From: Rhodobacter sp. Har01
Lineage (GTDB): Bacteria > Pseudomonadota > Alphaproteobacteria > Rhodobacterales > Rhodobacteraceae
Direction of reading: 5' to 3'
NCBI RefSeq assembly: GCF_020564565.1
Contig: NZ_JAJCTD010000007.1
Coordinates: 1-64,000, forward strand
DNA: 64,000 nt
Of the stretch, positions 6,156 through 14,587 are shown in pieces. The notes under the pieces are model-generated. The model saw nothing but the letters and a program-made list of their open reading frames with translations, had not been told where the DNA came from and searched no databases. A program made the translations under genes and the position numbers. How positions within the stretch are numbered: the first letter of the stretch is position 1; every line of letters starts with the position of its first letter.

Positions 6156-7424
6156 GGGCTTGCCGCCCAGCCAGACCGAGCGGATGGCGCGGTCGTCGCC
6201 CATCATGATGGTCGGAAACAGGGCCTGCCACAGGGTTTCGGCCCGGCGGGTGGCCTGTTCGATGGCCGGCGTCGAGGCCAGGTCCACCACCACAAGGTCC
6301 GCCTCCAGCCCCGGGGCGATGTTGCCAATCTGGCTTTCGGCCCGCAGCGCCCGGGCGCTGCCGACCGTCGCCAGCCACCACAGCTGCGCCGGATGCAGCG
6401 ACTGGTGGCGCAGCTGGGCCACCTCATAGGCCGCGGCCATGGTGCGCAGCATGGAAAACGACGACCCGCCGCCGGTGTCGGTGGCCAGCCCCACCCGCAC
6501 CTGCGTGGCCAGCCCCATGTCGAACAGCCCCGAGCCGATGAAGGTGTTCGAGGTCGGGCAATGCACCAGACTTGCCCCGGCCTCGATCAGCCGGGCGCGC
6601 TCGCGCGGGGTCAGGTGGATGGCATGGCCGAAGACCGCCCCTTCGCGCAGCAGGCCCGTGGATTCGTAGGTGTCCAGATAGTCGCGCGCCTGGGGAAACA
6701 GCGCGTGGACCCAGGCAATTTCGTCGGGCTGTTCGCAAAGGTGGGTCTGCATCAGGCAATCGGGGTATTCCGCCCACAGCGCGCCCAGGGCCTGAAGCTG
6801 CCCGGGCGTCGAGGTGGGCGAAAACCGCGGCGTGATGACATAGGACAGCCGGTCCGTCCCGTGCCACTTGGCAATCAGGGCTTTCGACTCGTCATAGGCC
6901 GATTGCGCGGTGTCGCACAGCCCGGCAGGCGCGTTGCGGTCCATGCAGGTCTTGCCGGCATAGGCGCGCATTCCGCGCGACCGGGCGGCGGCAAAGAAGG
7001 CCTCGACGCTGCCGGGATGGATCGTGCAATAGCTTGCGACGGTCGTGGTGCCCTGCGCCGTCACCAGGTCCAGGTAGCGCCCGGCAATCTTGGCCGCATA
7101 GGCGGGGTCGGAGAAGCGCATCTCCTCGGGGAAGGTGTAGTGGTTCAGCCAGTCGATCAGCCGCTTGCCCCAGGAGGCGATGATCGCGGTCTGCGGATAA
7201 TGCGCATGGGCGTCGATGAACCCCGCCGAAATCAGCGCGCGGCCGTAGTCGTGCCGCCTTGCCTGCGGATGGGCGGCGCGCAGGGCGGCGGCCTCGCCGA
7301 CGGCGACAATCTTTCCGGCGCTGACCAGCACAGCGCCATCAGCGATGTGGCGGGCGGCGGCGGGGCCGTCCACGAAGGGATCGCCCACGAAGCTGAGCAC
7401 CTGGCCCAGAAGAAGATCGGCCAT
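6141..7424 (-). CDS. guaD: Guanine deaminase
   Basis: The 427-residue amidohydrolase converts guanine to xanthine and ammonia. GFIDAHAHYPQT near residue 68 supplies HxH; QTHLCEQPDEI near 225 and GHAIHL near 265 supply further metal His; HCPTSNTFIGSG and ATDTGGGSS (metal Asp) are the typical guanine deaminase blocks. AAGGAAAGGA precedes the ATG at 7424. It is divergent from mgtE. It lies 2 kb from the 8-oxoguanine deaminase gene, so two purine-base deaminases share this stretch, in opposite orientation. Confidence 0.92.
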   Translation of the reverse strand: MADLLLGQVLSFVGDPFVDGPAAARHIADGAVLVSAGKIVAVGEAAALRAAHPQARRHDYGRALISAGFIDAHAHYPQTAIIASWGKRLIDWLNHYTFPEEMRFSDPAYAAKIAGRYLDLVTAQGTTTVASYCTIHPGSVEAFFAAARSRGMRAYAGKTCMDRNAPAGLCDTAQSAYDESKALIAKWHGTDRLSYVITPRFSPTSTPGQLQALGALWAEYPDCLMQTHLCEQPDEIAWVHALFPQARDYLDTYESTGLLREGAVFGHAIHLTPRERARLIEAGASLVHCPTSNTFIGSGLFDMGLATQVRVGLATDTGGGSSFSMLRTMAAAYEVAQLRHQSLHPAQLWWLATVGSARALRAESQIGNIAPGLEADLVVVDLASTPAIEQATRRAETLWQALFPTIMMGDDRAIRSVWLGGKPSVRA

Positions 7425-7580
7425 CGGCGGTCGTCCTTTCCTTGCAACCTCCCCAGAATAAGGGGTCGGCGGCGAAAGGAAATCCGCTGCTTTCCCCCTG
7501 TCTCGCGGAAACCGCATCCGGTAGGCTTGCCGCAGACGCCAAAGGCAGGGCGCAGGACGACGGGGCGCAAGAGGGGCGGC

Positions 7581-8951
7581 ATGGCCGAAGACCGCAGCGG
7601 CATCGACGAGGAAGAGGCGCGGCTGATGCGCCTCGATGAGGTGCTGGCCGCGGTCGAAACGGCGGATGCGACGCGGCTGGAAGCCCTGCTGGATGACCTG
7701 CACCCGGCCGACATCGCCGACATCCTGGAGCAGATCTCGTCCGACGACCGGGCCTCGCTGCTGGCGCTGTGGCATGGCGGTATAGACGGAGACGTGCTGT
7801 CGGAAATCGACGATTCGATCCGCGAAGAGGTGATCGAGTCGCTGCCCGACGAGGTGGTCGCCGAGGCGGTGCGGGAACTTGAATCCGACGACCTGGTCGA
7901 CATTCTTGAAGACCTTGAGGCCCCGGCGCAGGAAAAGATTCTCGACGCGCTGGAAGACGCCGACCGGGTGGCGGTGGAACAGGCGCTGTCCTACCCGGAA
8001 GGCAGCGCCGGCCGCCTGATGCAGCGCGAGACGGTGGTGGCGCCCGAGCACTGGACGGTGGGCGAGGCGACCGATTTCCTGCGCGGGGCGGAATGGCTGC
8101 CTGACCAGTTCTACCACGTCATCCTGACCGATCCGCGCATGCACCCCACCGGCTATGTCACGCTGGGGCGCATCCTGTCCTCGGGCCGCGACACGCGGCT
8201 GAAGGACATTGCCGAGGACAGCTTCCGCACCGTGCAGGCGACCGAGGCCGAGGCCGACGTGGCCTATATCTTCAACCAGTACCACCTGATCAGCTGCCCC
8301 GTGGTCGATGCCGGCGGGCGGCTGGTCGGCGTCGTCACCATCGACGACGCGATGAATGTGCAGGACGAAGAGCATGAGGAAGACATGCTGCGCCTGGCCG
8401 GCGTGGGCGAGGAAAGCGCGATCTCGGACGGCGTGTTCGAGACCGTCAGGCAGCGCATCCCCTGGCTTCTGGTGAACCTGCTCACCGCCAATGTCTCGGC
8501 GCTGGTGATCGGCCAGTTCTCGGGCACCATCGGCGCCATCGTGGCGCTGGCCGCGCTGATGCCGATCATCGCCTCGATGGGCGGCAATGCCGGCACCCAA
8601 AGCCTGACGGTTGCCGTGCGGGCGCTGGCCACGCGCGATCTGACCGGCGCGAACGCAATGCGCGTGGTCCGGCGCGAGGCGGCGGTGGGGCTGGTCAACG
8701 GGCTGGTCTTTGCCACCCTGATGGGGGCGGTGGGCTGGCTTGTGCTTGGCATGCCGATGCTGGGGCTGGTGCTGGGGCTGGCCATGGTGATCAACCTGAT
8801 CGTGGCGGCACTGGGCGGCATCCTGGTGCCGCTGTGGCTGGACCGGCTGGGCCTTGACCCCGCGCTGGCCTCGGGCACCTTCGTCACCACGCTGACCGAT
8901 GTGGTCGGCTTCTTCGTCTTCCTCGGCCTTGCGACCGTGTTGCTGCTGTGA
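7581..8951 (+). CDS. mgtE: Magnesium transporter MgtE
   Basis: The 456-residue protein has the MgtE layout. An acidic N-terminal domain (residues about 20-130: LHPADIADILEQI, LPDEVVAEAVREL) is followed by a pair of CBS domains (about 140-262, ending with ISCPVVDAGGRLVGVVT) and five membrane helices from about residue 290. The pore region has MPIIASMGGNAGTQS and the C-terminal helix ends the protein. It is a Mg2+-gated Mg2+ channel of the inner membrane; the cytosolic domains close it when Mg2+ is high. GAGGGG lies just before ATG 7581. Its stop overlaps the GTG start of the next gene. Confidence 0.95.
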   Translation: MAEDRSGIDEEEARLMRLDEVLAAVETADATRLEALLDDLHPADIADILEQISSDDRASLLALWHGGIDGDVLSEIDDSIREEVIESLPDEVVAEAVRELESDDLVDILEDLEAPAQEKILDALEDADRVAVEQALSYPEGSAGRLMQRETVVAPEHWTVGEATDFLRGAEWLPDQFYHVILTDPRMHPTGYVTLGRILSSGRDTRLKDIAEDSFRTVQATEAEADVAYIFNQYHLISCPVVDAGGRLVGVVTIDDAMNVQDEEHEEDMLRLAGVGEESAISDGVFETVRQRIPWLLVNLLTANVSALVIGQFSGTIGAIVALAALMPIIASMGGNAGTQSLTVAVRALATRDLTGANAMRVVRREAAVGLVNGLVFATLMGAVGWLVLGMPMLGLVLGLAMVINLIVAALGGILVPLWLDRLGLDPALASGTFVTTLTDVVGFFVFLGLATVLLL

Positions 8952-9502
8952 CCGACCTGGCCGCAAGCAAGGCCCGCGCCCGCGAGACCGCCTTTGCCGC
9001 CCGCGCCGCGGCGCATGCCCGGGGCCAGGGCCAGGCGGCGGAAATCCTTGCGGATTTCCTGGCGCCCCATCGCGACTTGCCGCTGTCAGGCTACATGGCG
9101 ATGCGGACCGAGGTCGACCCCCTGGCGGCAATGGCGGCGCACCCCGGCCCGGTCGGCGTGCCGGTGATCCTGGGCCGCGGCCAGCCCTTGAGGTTCCGCG
9201 AATGGTCGCCCGGCTGCGCCCTGGTCGAGGGCGCCTTCAAGGCGCTGATCCCGGCCGAAGGCGCCTGGATCGAGCCGGAAGTGCTGATCGTGCCGCTGCT
9301 GGCCTTCGACGCCCGCGGCTACCGGCTGGGCTATGGCGGCGGCTTCTACGACCGCACGCTGCAAGGCCTGCGCGCGCGCCACAAGGTGCTGGCCGTGGGC
9401 TTCGCCTTTGCCGCGCAAGAGGTGGACGCGGTGCCGACCGAACCCACCGACCAGCGGCTGGATGCCATCGTCACCGAAACCGGCGTCCGGCGCTTCGGTT
9501 AG
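8948..9502 (+). CDS. 5-formyltetrahydrofolate cyclo-ligase
   Basis: The 184-residue product fits the family length. It has the N-terminal KARARETAFAAR lysine/arginine region, the substrate loop GYMAMRTEVDP and the signature GYRLGYGGGFYDRTL at about residues 123-137 for ATP and folate binding. The enzyme turns 5-formyl-THF into 5,10-methenyl-THF with ATP. It starts at GTG 8948 within the mgtE stop (GTGA), so it is translationally coupled to mgtE. Two perfect inverted repeats follow it. Confidence 0.9.
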   Translation: MTDLAASKARARETAFAARAAAHARGQGQAAEILADFLAPHRDLPLSGYMAMRTEVDPLAAMAAHPGPVGVPVILGRGQPLRFREWSPGCALVEGAFKALIPAEGAWIEPEVLIVPLLAFDARGYRLGYGGGFYDRTLQGLRARHKVLAVGFAFAAQEVDAVPTEPTDQRLDAIVTETGVRRFG

Positions 9503-9510
9503 GCCGGGAA

Positions 9511-9559
9511 CCGATTTCCGAAGCCGGAAATCGGGGACGGAATTCGACTTCGAATTCCG
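9511..9559. repeat. Two back-to-back perfect 10-bp inverted repeats
   Basis: The first repeat is CCGATTTCCG (9511-9520), loop AAGC, CGGAAATCGG (9525-9534). The second is CGGAATTCGA (9538-9547), centre CT, TCGAATTCCG (9550-9559). They are three bases apart, immediately after the cyclo-ligase gene. They may end the mgtE transcript, though neither has a following U-run, or be a small dispersed repeat. Confidence 0.7.
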
Positions 9560-9628
9560 GGTCTCTGCGGATGACCTGCCTTGCGCGCGGCATCCGGCAA
9601 AGACAGACTGCGCGGAAAGGAGATTTCC

Positions 9629-10195
9629 ATGATCCGTTTCACCGCGCTCTCCCTGGCCTGTCTCGCCCCGCTCGCCGCCCTGGCCGATTGTCCCGACCCA
9701 TCGGCCCCGCTGACCAGGGTGTCCTACGATTCCGGCGCCACGATGGAAGTGCTGTCGCGCGACGGTGACACCGTGGTGTTCCGCCAGACCATCGCCAAGA
9801 CCGGCAAGGTCGTCGAGATGACGGTAAGATCGGCCAACTTCACCCTGTCCGCCCTGCGCGACGGCGAAGGCGCGGTGTTCGACTGGAAATCCGCGCTGCC
9901 CTCCGCCGCCGACTACACCCCCGGCGCGACCTTTTCGGCCGAGGCGATCCTCACCACGCCCGGCCTGCTGCCGCCGCGGCCTTTCACGACCGAGGTCCAG
10001 GTGCTGGGCGAAGAGACCGTCACCATCGCCGGCTGCCCGTTCCCGGCCCTGAAGATGCTGGTCAAGTCCACCGAAGGCGGGCAATCGCTGGGCAGCAACA
10101 CCAAATGGGTCCACATGCCCACCCTGGTCTCGCTGAAAAGCGTGGTCGAGGACCGTGGCGAGACCCGGCCGCAAGCCGCGGTCGAGGTCGAATAG
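9629..10195 (+). CDS. Exported protein of unknown function
   Basis: The 188-residue protein has a clear cleavable signal peptide (MIRFTALSLACLAPLAALA, cut before DCPDP). The mature part is beta-rich with two Cys residues (near the new N-terminus and in IAGCPFPALKM) that could form a disulfide in the periplasm. AAAGGAGA lies ahead of ATG 9629. It is convergent with the pilus locus ATPase gene. No family name is recognised. Confidence 0.7.
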   Translation: MIRFTALSLACLAPLAALADCPDPSAPLTRVSYDSGATMEVLSRDGDTVVFRQTIAKTGKVVEMTVRSANFTLSALRDGEGAVFDWKSALPSAADYTPGATFSAEAILTTPGLLPPRPFTTEVQVLGEETVTIAGCPFPALKMLVKSTEGGQSLGSNTKWVHMPTLVSLKSVVEDRGETRPQAAVEVE

Positions 10196-10210
10196 CGCGC
10201 CGGCCCGGCC

Positions 10211-11539
10211 CTAGTGCGCGATGTCTTCCTGGCGGACGAACATGTTGCCCCAGGCGCGGTCGATCAGGTCGGGGGTCATCTGGGTGGGGATGCCCTCGAA
10301 CTCGCACATGGCGATCATCTGGTCGATCAGGAAGGTGGGCTGGTAATTGGCATAGTTGTTGTTGATGGTCGGGAAGCGGACCTTCAACAGATGCATCAGC
10401 GTCTTTTCGTCCAGCGGCATCTTCTTCTTGCGCGCCACCATGGCAAAGATCTTCAGGAAGTTGGCCTGGTCCGGCCCGTCGATCTTGATCTTGAAGAAGA
10501 TCCGGCGAAGTGCTGCGCCGTCGAAGATCTCGTTCGGGTGGAAGTTGGTGGAAAAGATCACCAGCGTGTCGAAGGGCACGGTGAACTTTTCGCCCGATTG
10601 CAGCGCCAGGATGTCGCGGCTTTCCTCCAGCGGCACGATCCAGCGGTTGACGATCTTTTGCGGCGGCTCGGCCTGGCGGCCAAGGTCGTCGATGATGAAG
10701 ATGCCGCCGGTGGCCTTGAGCTGCAGCGGCGCCTGATAGGTGCGCGCGGTCGGGTTGTAGGCCAGGTCCAGCATGTCCAGCGAAAGCTCGCCGCCGGTGA
10801 TCACGCTCGGCCGCTCGCAGAAGACATAGCGGTTGTCGTAGCGGTTCGAGGTGCGGCGCAGCGCGGTGGGGTCGTCGACCGCGGATTCGGCGGCGGCATG
10901 GACGATGGGGTCATAGACGCTGATCACCTGGCCGGAATATTCAATGGCCCGAGGCACATAGACCTTGTCACCGATGGCGGCGCGGATGCCGTGGCTGATA
11001 CTGGACTTGCCGTTGCCGGGCGGGCCATAGAACAGGATCGACCGGCCAGCGGTCACCGCCGGGCCAAGGTTCGAGATCAGGTCGGGCGGCAGGATCAGGT
11101 GGCCCATGCCGCTCAGCAGCTGTTCGCGCGACAGCTTGATGTTGCGGATCGACTGCCGCTTGACCTGCTCGGCATAATGCGCCAGCGGCACCGGGCAGGC
11201 GCCGTAGTATTCCGATTGCGACAGCGCATCCAGCGCGCGGCTCTTGCCGGCGTCGGTCAACTGGTAGCCCATCTCGTTGCCGGCATTGGCGTGCAGCGTG
11301 CCGGTCGCCTCGATCAGGCGCTGGCCGCGGGCAAGGTCCACCAGTTCCTGTACCAGCGGCACCTGCAACGCCATCACCCGTGACAGCGCGCTGACCAGGT
11401 CCAGGTTGGTACGGAACACCGTCTTCAACAGCAGGTCGCGCAGCATCACGATGTTGATGCCGGTGTCGGCCAGGGTCCGCGGACTGGGCGGCGACTGCAC
11501 GCCCGCCGTCTGCGGCGCCGGGTTGAGCTGCACGTTCAT
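10211..11539 (-). CDS. AAA-type ATPase at the end of the pilus locus
   Basis: The 442-residue protein has a Walker A motif GPPGNGKSS at about residues 172-180, a Walker B region GGIFIIDDLG near 279-287 and an NSTNF-type sensor (VIFSTNFHP). The first 130 residues contain a helical domain, with a winged-helix-like part. It is cytoplasmic and predicted soluble. Its place after tadV suggests a role in pilus or secretion regulation or assembly, but that is inference. The start at 11539 (MNVQLNP) was chosen over 11557 because GGGGGAAG precedes it. Confidence 0.72.
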   Translation of the reverse strand: MNVQLNPAPQTAGVQSPPSPRTLADTGINIVMLRDLLLKTVFRTNLDLVSALSRVMALQVPLVQELVDLARGQRLIEATGTLHANAGNEMGYQLTDAGKSRALDALSQSEYYGACPVPLAHYAEQVKRQSIRNIKLSREQLLSGMGHLILPPDLISNLGPAVTAGRSILFYGPPGNGKSSISHGIRAAIGDKVYVPRAIEYSGQVISVYDPIVHAAAESAVDDPTALRRTSNRYDNRYVFCERPSVITGGELSLDMLDLAYNPTARTYQAPLQLKATGGIFIIDDLGRQAEPPQKIVNRWIVPLEESRDILALQSGEKFTVPFDTLVIFSTNFHPNEIFDGAALRRIFFKIKIDGPDQANFLKIFAMVARKKKMPLDEKTLMHLLKVRFPTINNNYANYQPTFLIDQMIAMCEFEGIPTQMTPDLIDRAWGNMFVRQEDIAH

Positions 11540-11600
11540 GTTCTTCCCCCTGACCATGGCAGATCCTCTGCTTGGTTACCCGAGGTAACGGGAAAACATG

Positions 11601-12104
11601 TCAGCCTTTGGGCAGGAAGGCGGCGAGAAGGTAGAACAGCACCATGCCGGAGAGGGCCAGGCCCATGGGGAACTTGGGGCTGTCCCAGCTTTTCCAGTCG
11701 GGCGTCGCGCGGCGGAAGGCGGGCACATGCTTCAGCCCGCGGTGCGCGGCAAAGGCGGCCAGCGAACAGGCGGCGTACAGCGCCAGGATCAGCCGGACAT
11801 CGCCGCCGACGAAGACGGGCGACATCGCGGCGGCGAACTTGGCATCGCCGGCGCCGAACAGCCCGGCGGCATTGCCGACGAACCCGGCCAGCAGCACGAT
11901 GGCCATGATCGCAAAGCCCCAGAGCCAAAGGTTCAGCGGCACCGCCAGCCAGCCGACCAGCGGCCAGACCGCGGCCATGGCCAGCACCGCCTTGTTGGGG
12001 ATCTTCATCACCTTCATGTCCGACCACGCCACCCACAGCGCAATCGGGATCACCAAGGGCAGAAGCACCAGCGCGGTGCGCAGGGCCGGCAGGGCAAAGT
12101 CCAT
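11601..12104 (-). CDS. Prepilin peptidase of the Tad system (CpaA/TadV)
   Basis: The 167-residue inner-membrane protein is an A24 aspartic peptidase. The two catalytic Asp are visible: SDMKVMKIPN (Asp29) and GAGDAK (Asp87). Several hydrophobic helices surround them. It lacks the N-methylation domain of type IV prepilin peptidases, as in other TadV/CpaA proteins. It should cut the four Flp pilin precursors encoded upstream in this locus after the Gly of DEDG. It is co-directional with tadD four bases away. Confidence 0.9.
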   Translation of the reverse strand: MDFALPALRTALVLLPLVIPIALWVAWSDMKVMKIPNKAVLAMAAVWPLVGWLAVPLNLWLWGFAIMAIVLLAGFVGNAAGLFGAGDAKFAAAMSPVFVGGDVRLILALYAACSLAAFAAHRGLKHVPAFRRATPDWKSWDSPKFPMGLALSGMVLFYLLAAFLPKG

Positions 12105-12108
12105 CGCG

Positions 12109-12966
12109 TCAGTTCACCACGTTGCCGTCCATAGCCTCCAGGCTGCGCGCGGCGGCCTCGAAATGCTGCGGATGGGTGTCTATGGCCTGCTGCAACAGGC
12201 CCTTGCCGACCGACACGTCGCCCTGCTTGATGGCCGCAAGCGCCATCGTGTACAGCAGCTCTGCCCGTTCGGTCTGGCTCATCTCGACCACCGGAAGGTC
12301 GTACTTGCGCTGGGCGGCGCGCGACATTGCCAGGTTGTTCTTGGCGGTGAACATCGTCGGGTCGTATTTCAGCGCCTCGGTGAACAGCCGCTCGGCGCCC
12401 GGGTAATCCTTGCGGGTCAGCTTGGAGAAGCCCCAGTTGTTCAGCACCCCGGCCGGCTTTTCGGTCAGCCCGGTGGCGATCTCGTAGAAGCTGTCGGCCT
12501 TCTTCCAGTTCCGCTCGCTGTCGGCGATCATCGCTTCCAGCCGGTAGCGGTCAAAGGTCTCGTGCGTGGGCGGCACCGAGTTCAGCGTCGCCTTGGCCTT
12601 GTCCCACAGGTTGGCGCGGATCTGCGCGTCGGCCAGCATCACCTTGTCTTCGTTGGTGCCGTCGGCGGACAGCGTCACCTTCTCCCAGACCTGCGCGGCC
12701 TCCAGCGGCTTGCCGGCGCGCACCAGCGACTTTGCCAGGCCGCGCATCAGGTCCACCCGACCGGGGGCCTTGGCCAGCGCGCCCTGGAAATAGGCCACCG
12801 ATTCATCCGGGTCGCCCACCGTCAGCATGATGTCGTTGAGGTTGGACTCGTCGATGACGTTGACGTCCTTGAGCGCGCGCTGGACCTCGGCATCGGAATT
12901 GGCCTGACAGCCTGCAAGAAATGCCGTGCCGCTGAGGCACAGCACCAGAACGACAGGATGGCGCAT
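12109..12966 (-). CDS. TPR lipoprotein, TadD-like
   Basis: The 285-residue precursor has a lipobox (TAFLAGC, Cys20) and then tetratricopeptide repeats from about residue 45 to 280 (for example AYFQGALAKAPGRVDLMRGL and KNNLAMSRAAQRKYD). TadD proteins are outer-membrane-facing pilotins/assembly factors needed for Flp pilus secretion. It is one of two TPR lipoproteins in tandem in the cluster, so the two may act together or have diverged. Confidence 0.8.
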   Translation of the reverse strand: MRHPVVLVLCLSGTAFLAGCQANSDAEVQRALKDVNVIDESNLNDIMLTVGDPDESVAYFQGALAKAPGRVDLMRGLAKSLVRAGKPLEAAQVWEKVTLSADGTNEDKVMLADAQIRANLWDKAKATLNSVPPTHETFDRYRLEAMIADSERNWKKADSFYEIATGLTEKPAGVLNNWGFSKLTRKDYPGAERLFTEALKYDPTMFTAKNNLAMSRAAQRKYDLPVVEMSQTERAELLYTMALAAIKQGDVSVGKGLLQQAIDTHPQHFEAAARSLEAMDGNVVN

Positions 12967-13028
12967 TGTTCTAGCGTCCTTTTTTCGTTGACTGCTCTTC
13001 GTTCACTGCTCGGGAATGCCTTGGCCCG

Positions 13029-13586
13029 TCAAAGCTGCGTCAGAAGGACATATCGACCCTTCTCCCGCCGCACGAGCTGGAATTCGCCCTCTTCTTCAGC
13101 GCCATCATATACGGTGGCCTCGGTTTTCGCGATAGCCAGTTTCAGGTTGTCGCGGATCGAGTCCGATTGGCCACTGTCCAGCGCATAGGCCTTCTGGAAT
13201 ACCGTGCGGGCCTCGCCGTCCTTGCCCTGTTCCATCAGCACGACGCCCAGGTTGTTCAGCGCCGGCACAAAGGACGGATCGTCCTCCAGCGCCCTGCGCA
13301 GGACCTGCTCGGCCTGGCCCAGCCGGCCCAGCTTGAGATTGGCCGACCCGATCGCCGACAGGGTATCGACGTTCACCCCGCGTTCGGCCGCGGCGCGATA
13401 ATAGGCCTTCAGCGCCAGTTCGTATTCGCCCGCCTCCATCAGACGGTGGCCGACGATCAGGCCATCCACCGACTCCTCCCGGGGGTTGACCCCGAACGGC
13501 GTGCTGCGCGAAACGCCCGGGCCGCCCATGTTGCCACAGGCGGCCAGAAGAAGTGCCATCAGGAAGGCTGCACCCGGTCTTGTCAC
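13029..13586 (-). CDS. TPR lipoprotein, second TadD-like protein
   Basis: From a GTG at 13586, ten bases after tadC, with AAGGGG ahead, the 185-residue precursor reads VTRPGAAFLMALLLAAC, a lipobox with Cys17. TPR units follow (YELALKAYYRAAAERG, LGRLGQAEQVLRRALEDDP, FVPALNNLGVVLMEQGKD). Longer starts up to 13658 overlap tadC and would bury the signal peptide. It probably is a pilus assembly factor at the outer membrane. Confidence 0.78.
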   Translation of the reverse strand: MTRPGAAFLMALLLAACGNMGGPGVSRSTPFGVNPREESVDGLIVGHRLMEAGEYELALKAYYRAAAERGVNVDTLSAIGSANLKLGRLGQAEQVLRRALEDDPSFVPALNNLGVVLMEQGKDGEARTVFQKAYALDSGQSDSIRDNLKLAIAKTEATVYDGAEEEGEFQLVRREKGRYVLLTQL

Positions 13587-13596
13587 ATCTGCCCCT

Positions 13597-14577
13597 TCAG
13601 GGCCCGCCGACCGCCCCGCCGCCCAGCATCTGGGCGATGCCATAGACCGAAGGGCCAATGAGAATGATCATCAGTGGCGGAACCGTGAACAGCATAGTGC
13701 CAAGCGTCAGCTTCGTCGGCAAGATGTTCGCCTTCTCTTCGGCGCGCATCACGCGTTTGTCGCGCATGTCCGCGGAATAGACCCGCAGCGCTTCGGCGAC
13801 CGAGGTGCCGAAGGTGGCCGACTGCACCAGCGTGGTCACGAAGCTGGCCACATCGGGCACGCCGACACGCTCGGCCATGTCCTTCAGCACCTGCACCCGT
13901 TCCTTGCCGGCCTTGACCTCGTTCGCCACCATGTCGAATTCGTCGGCCAGGGCCGGATAGCCGGCGCGGCTTTCGCGGCCGACGCGGATGATCGACTGGT
14001 CCAGCGACTGCCCGGCCTCGACGCAGACCAGCATCATGTCCAACGCGTCGGGAAAGCCCTGGATGATCTCGGTCTGGCGCTTGGCGACCCGCTTGGTCAC
14101 CCAGTATTGCGGCAGGTAGTAGCCGATGGCCGCAGGCATCAGCGTGTAAAGGATCATCGACTGCGTCGACATCTCGGTCGTGGCCGACTGCACCAGCGTG
14201 TAGATCACGCCAAGCACCAGAAAGCCCACGCCCAGAACCAGCTTGGCGGCATGGAACACCCGGACCGAGGACTTTTCGGGATAGCCCGCGCGCAGCAGCC
14301 TGAGCCGGACCGCCGAAAGCTCTTCGGCCTTCTGCGGTTCCAGGAAATGCGCATAGCGTTCAAGCTTTTCGCCGCGGCCGGTCGCGCGGCGCAGCTTCTT
14401 GTCGGTGGCGCCGGCCGGCCGGGTCTGTTCCTTGAGTTCGGAGAACCGGTCGCGCTGCTTGCGCAGCATGGTCGGCAGCGCGATCAGGATCAGCAGAACG
14501 CCCAGCAGGCCGACCACGATGAACGGCCCCAGCGGGCCGAGGGCGTTCTTCAGGGCTTCGTTGACGGTGGTGAACAT
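13597..14577 (-). CDS. tadC: Tad pilus inner-membrane platform protein TadC
   Basis: The 326-residue protein has a GspF/T2SSF domain at about residues 170-310 (GFPDALDMMLVCVEAGQSL, MAERVGVPDVASF) flanked by membrane helices at about 15-35, 108-150 and 297-318. With TadB it forms the inner-membrane base on which the TadA ATPase works. Eleven bases separate it from tadB. It is part of one long minus-strand operon. Confidence 0.93.
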   Translation of the reverse strand: MFTTVNEALKNALGPLGPFIVVGLLGVLLILIALPTMLRKQRDRFSELKEQTRPAGATDKKLRRATGRGEKLERYAHFLEPQKAEELSAVRLRLLRAGYPEKSSVRVFHAAKLVLGVGFLVLGVIYTLVQSATTEMSTQSMILYTLMPAAIGYYLPQYWVTKRVAKRQTEIIQGFPDALDMMLVCVEAGQSLDQSIIRVGRESRAGYPALADEFDMVANEVKAGKERVQVLKDMAERVGVPDVASFVTTLVQSATFGTSVAEALRVYSADMRDKRVMRAEEKANILPTKLTLGTMLFTVPPLMIILIGPSVYGIAQMLGGGAVGGP

Positions 14578-14587
14578 TGCCCTGCCC

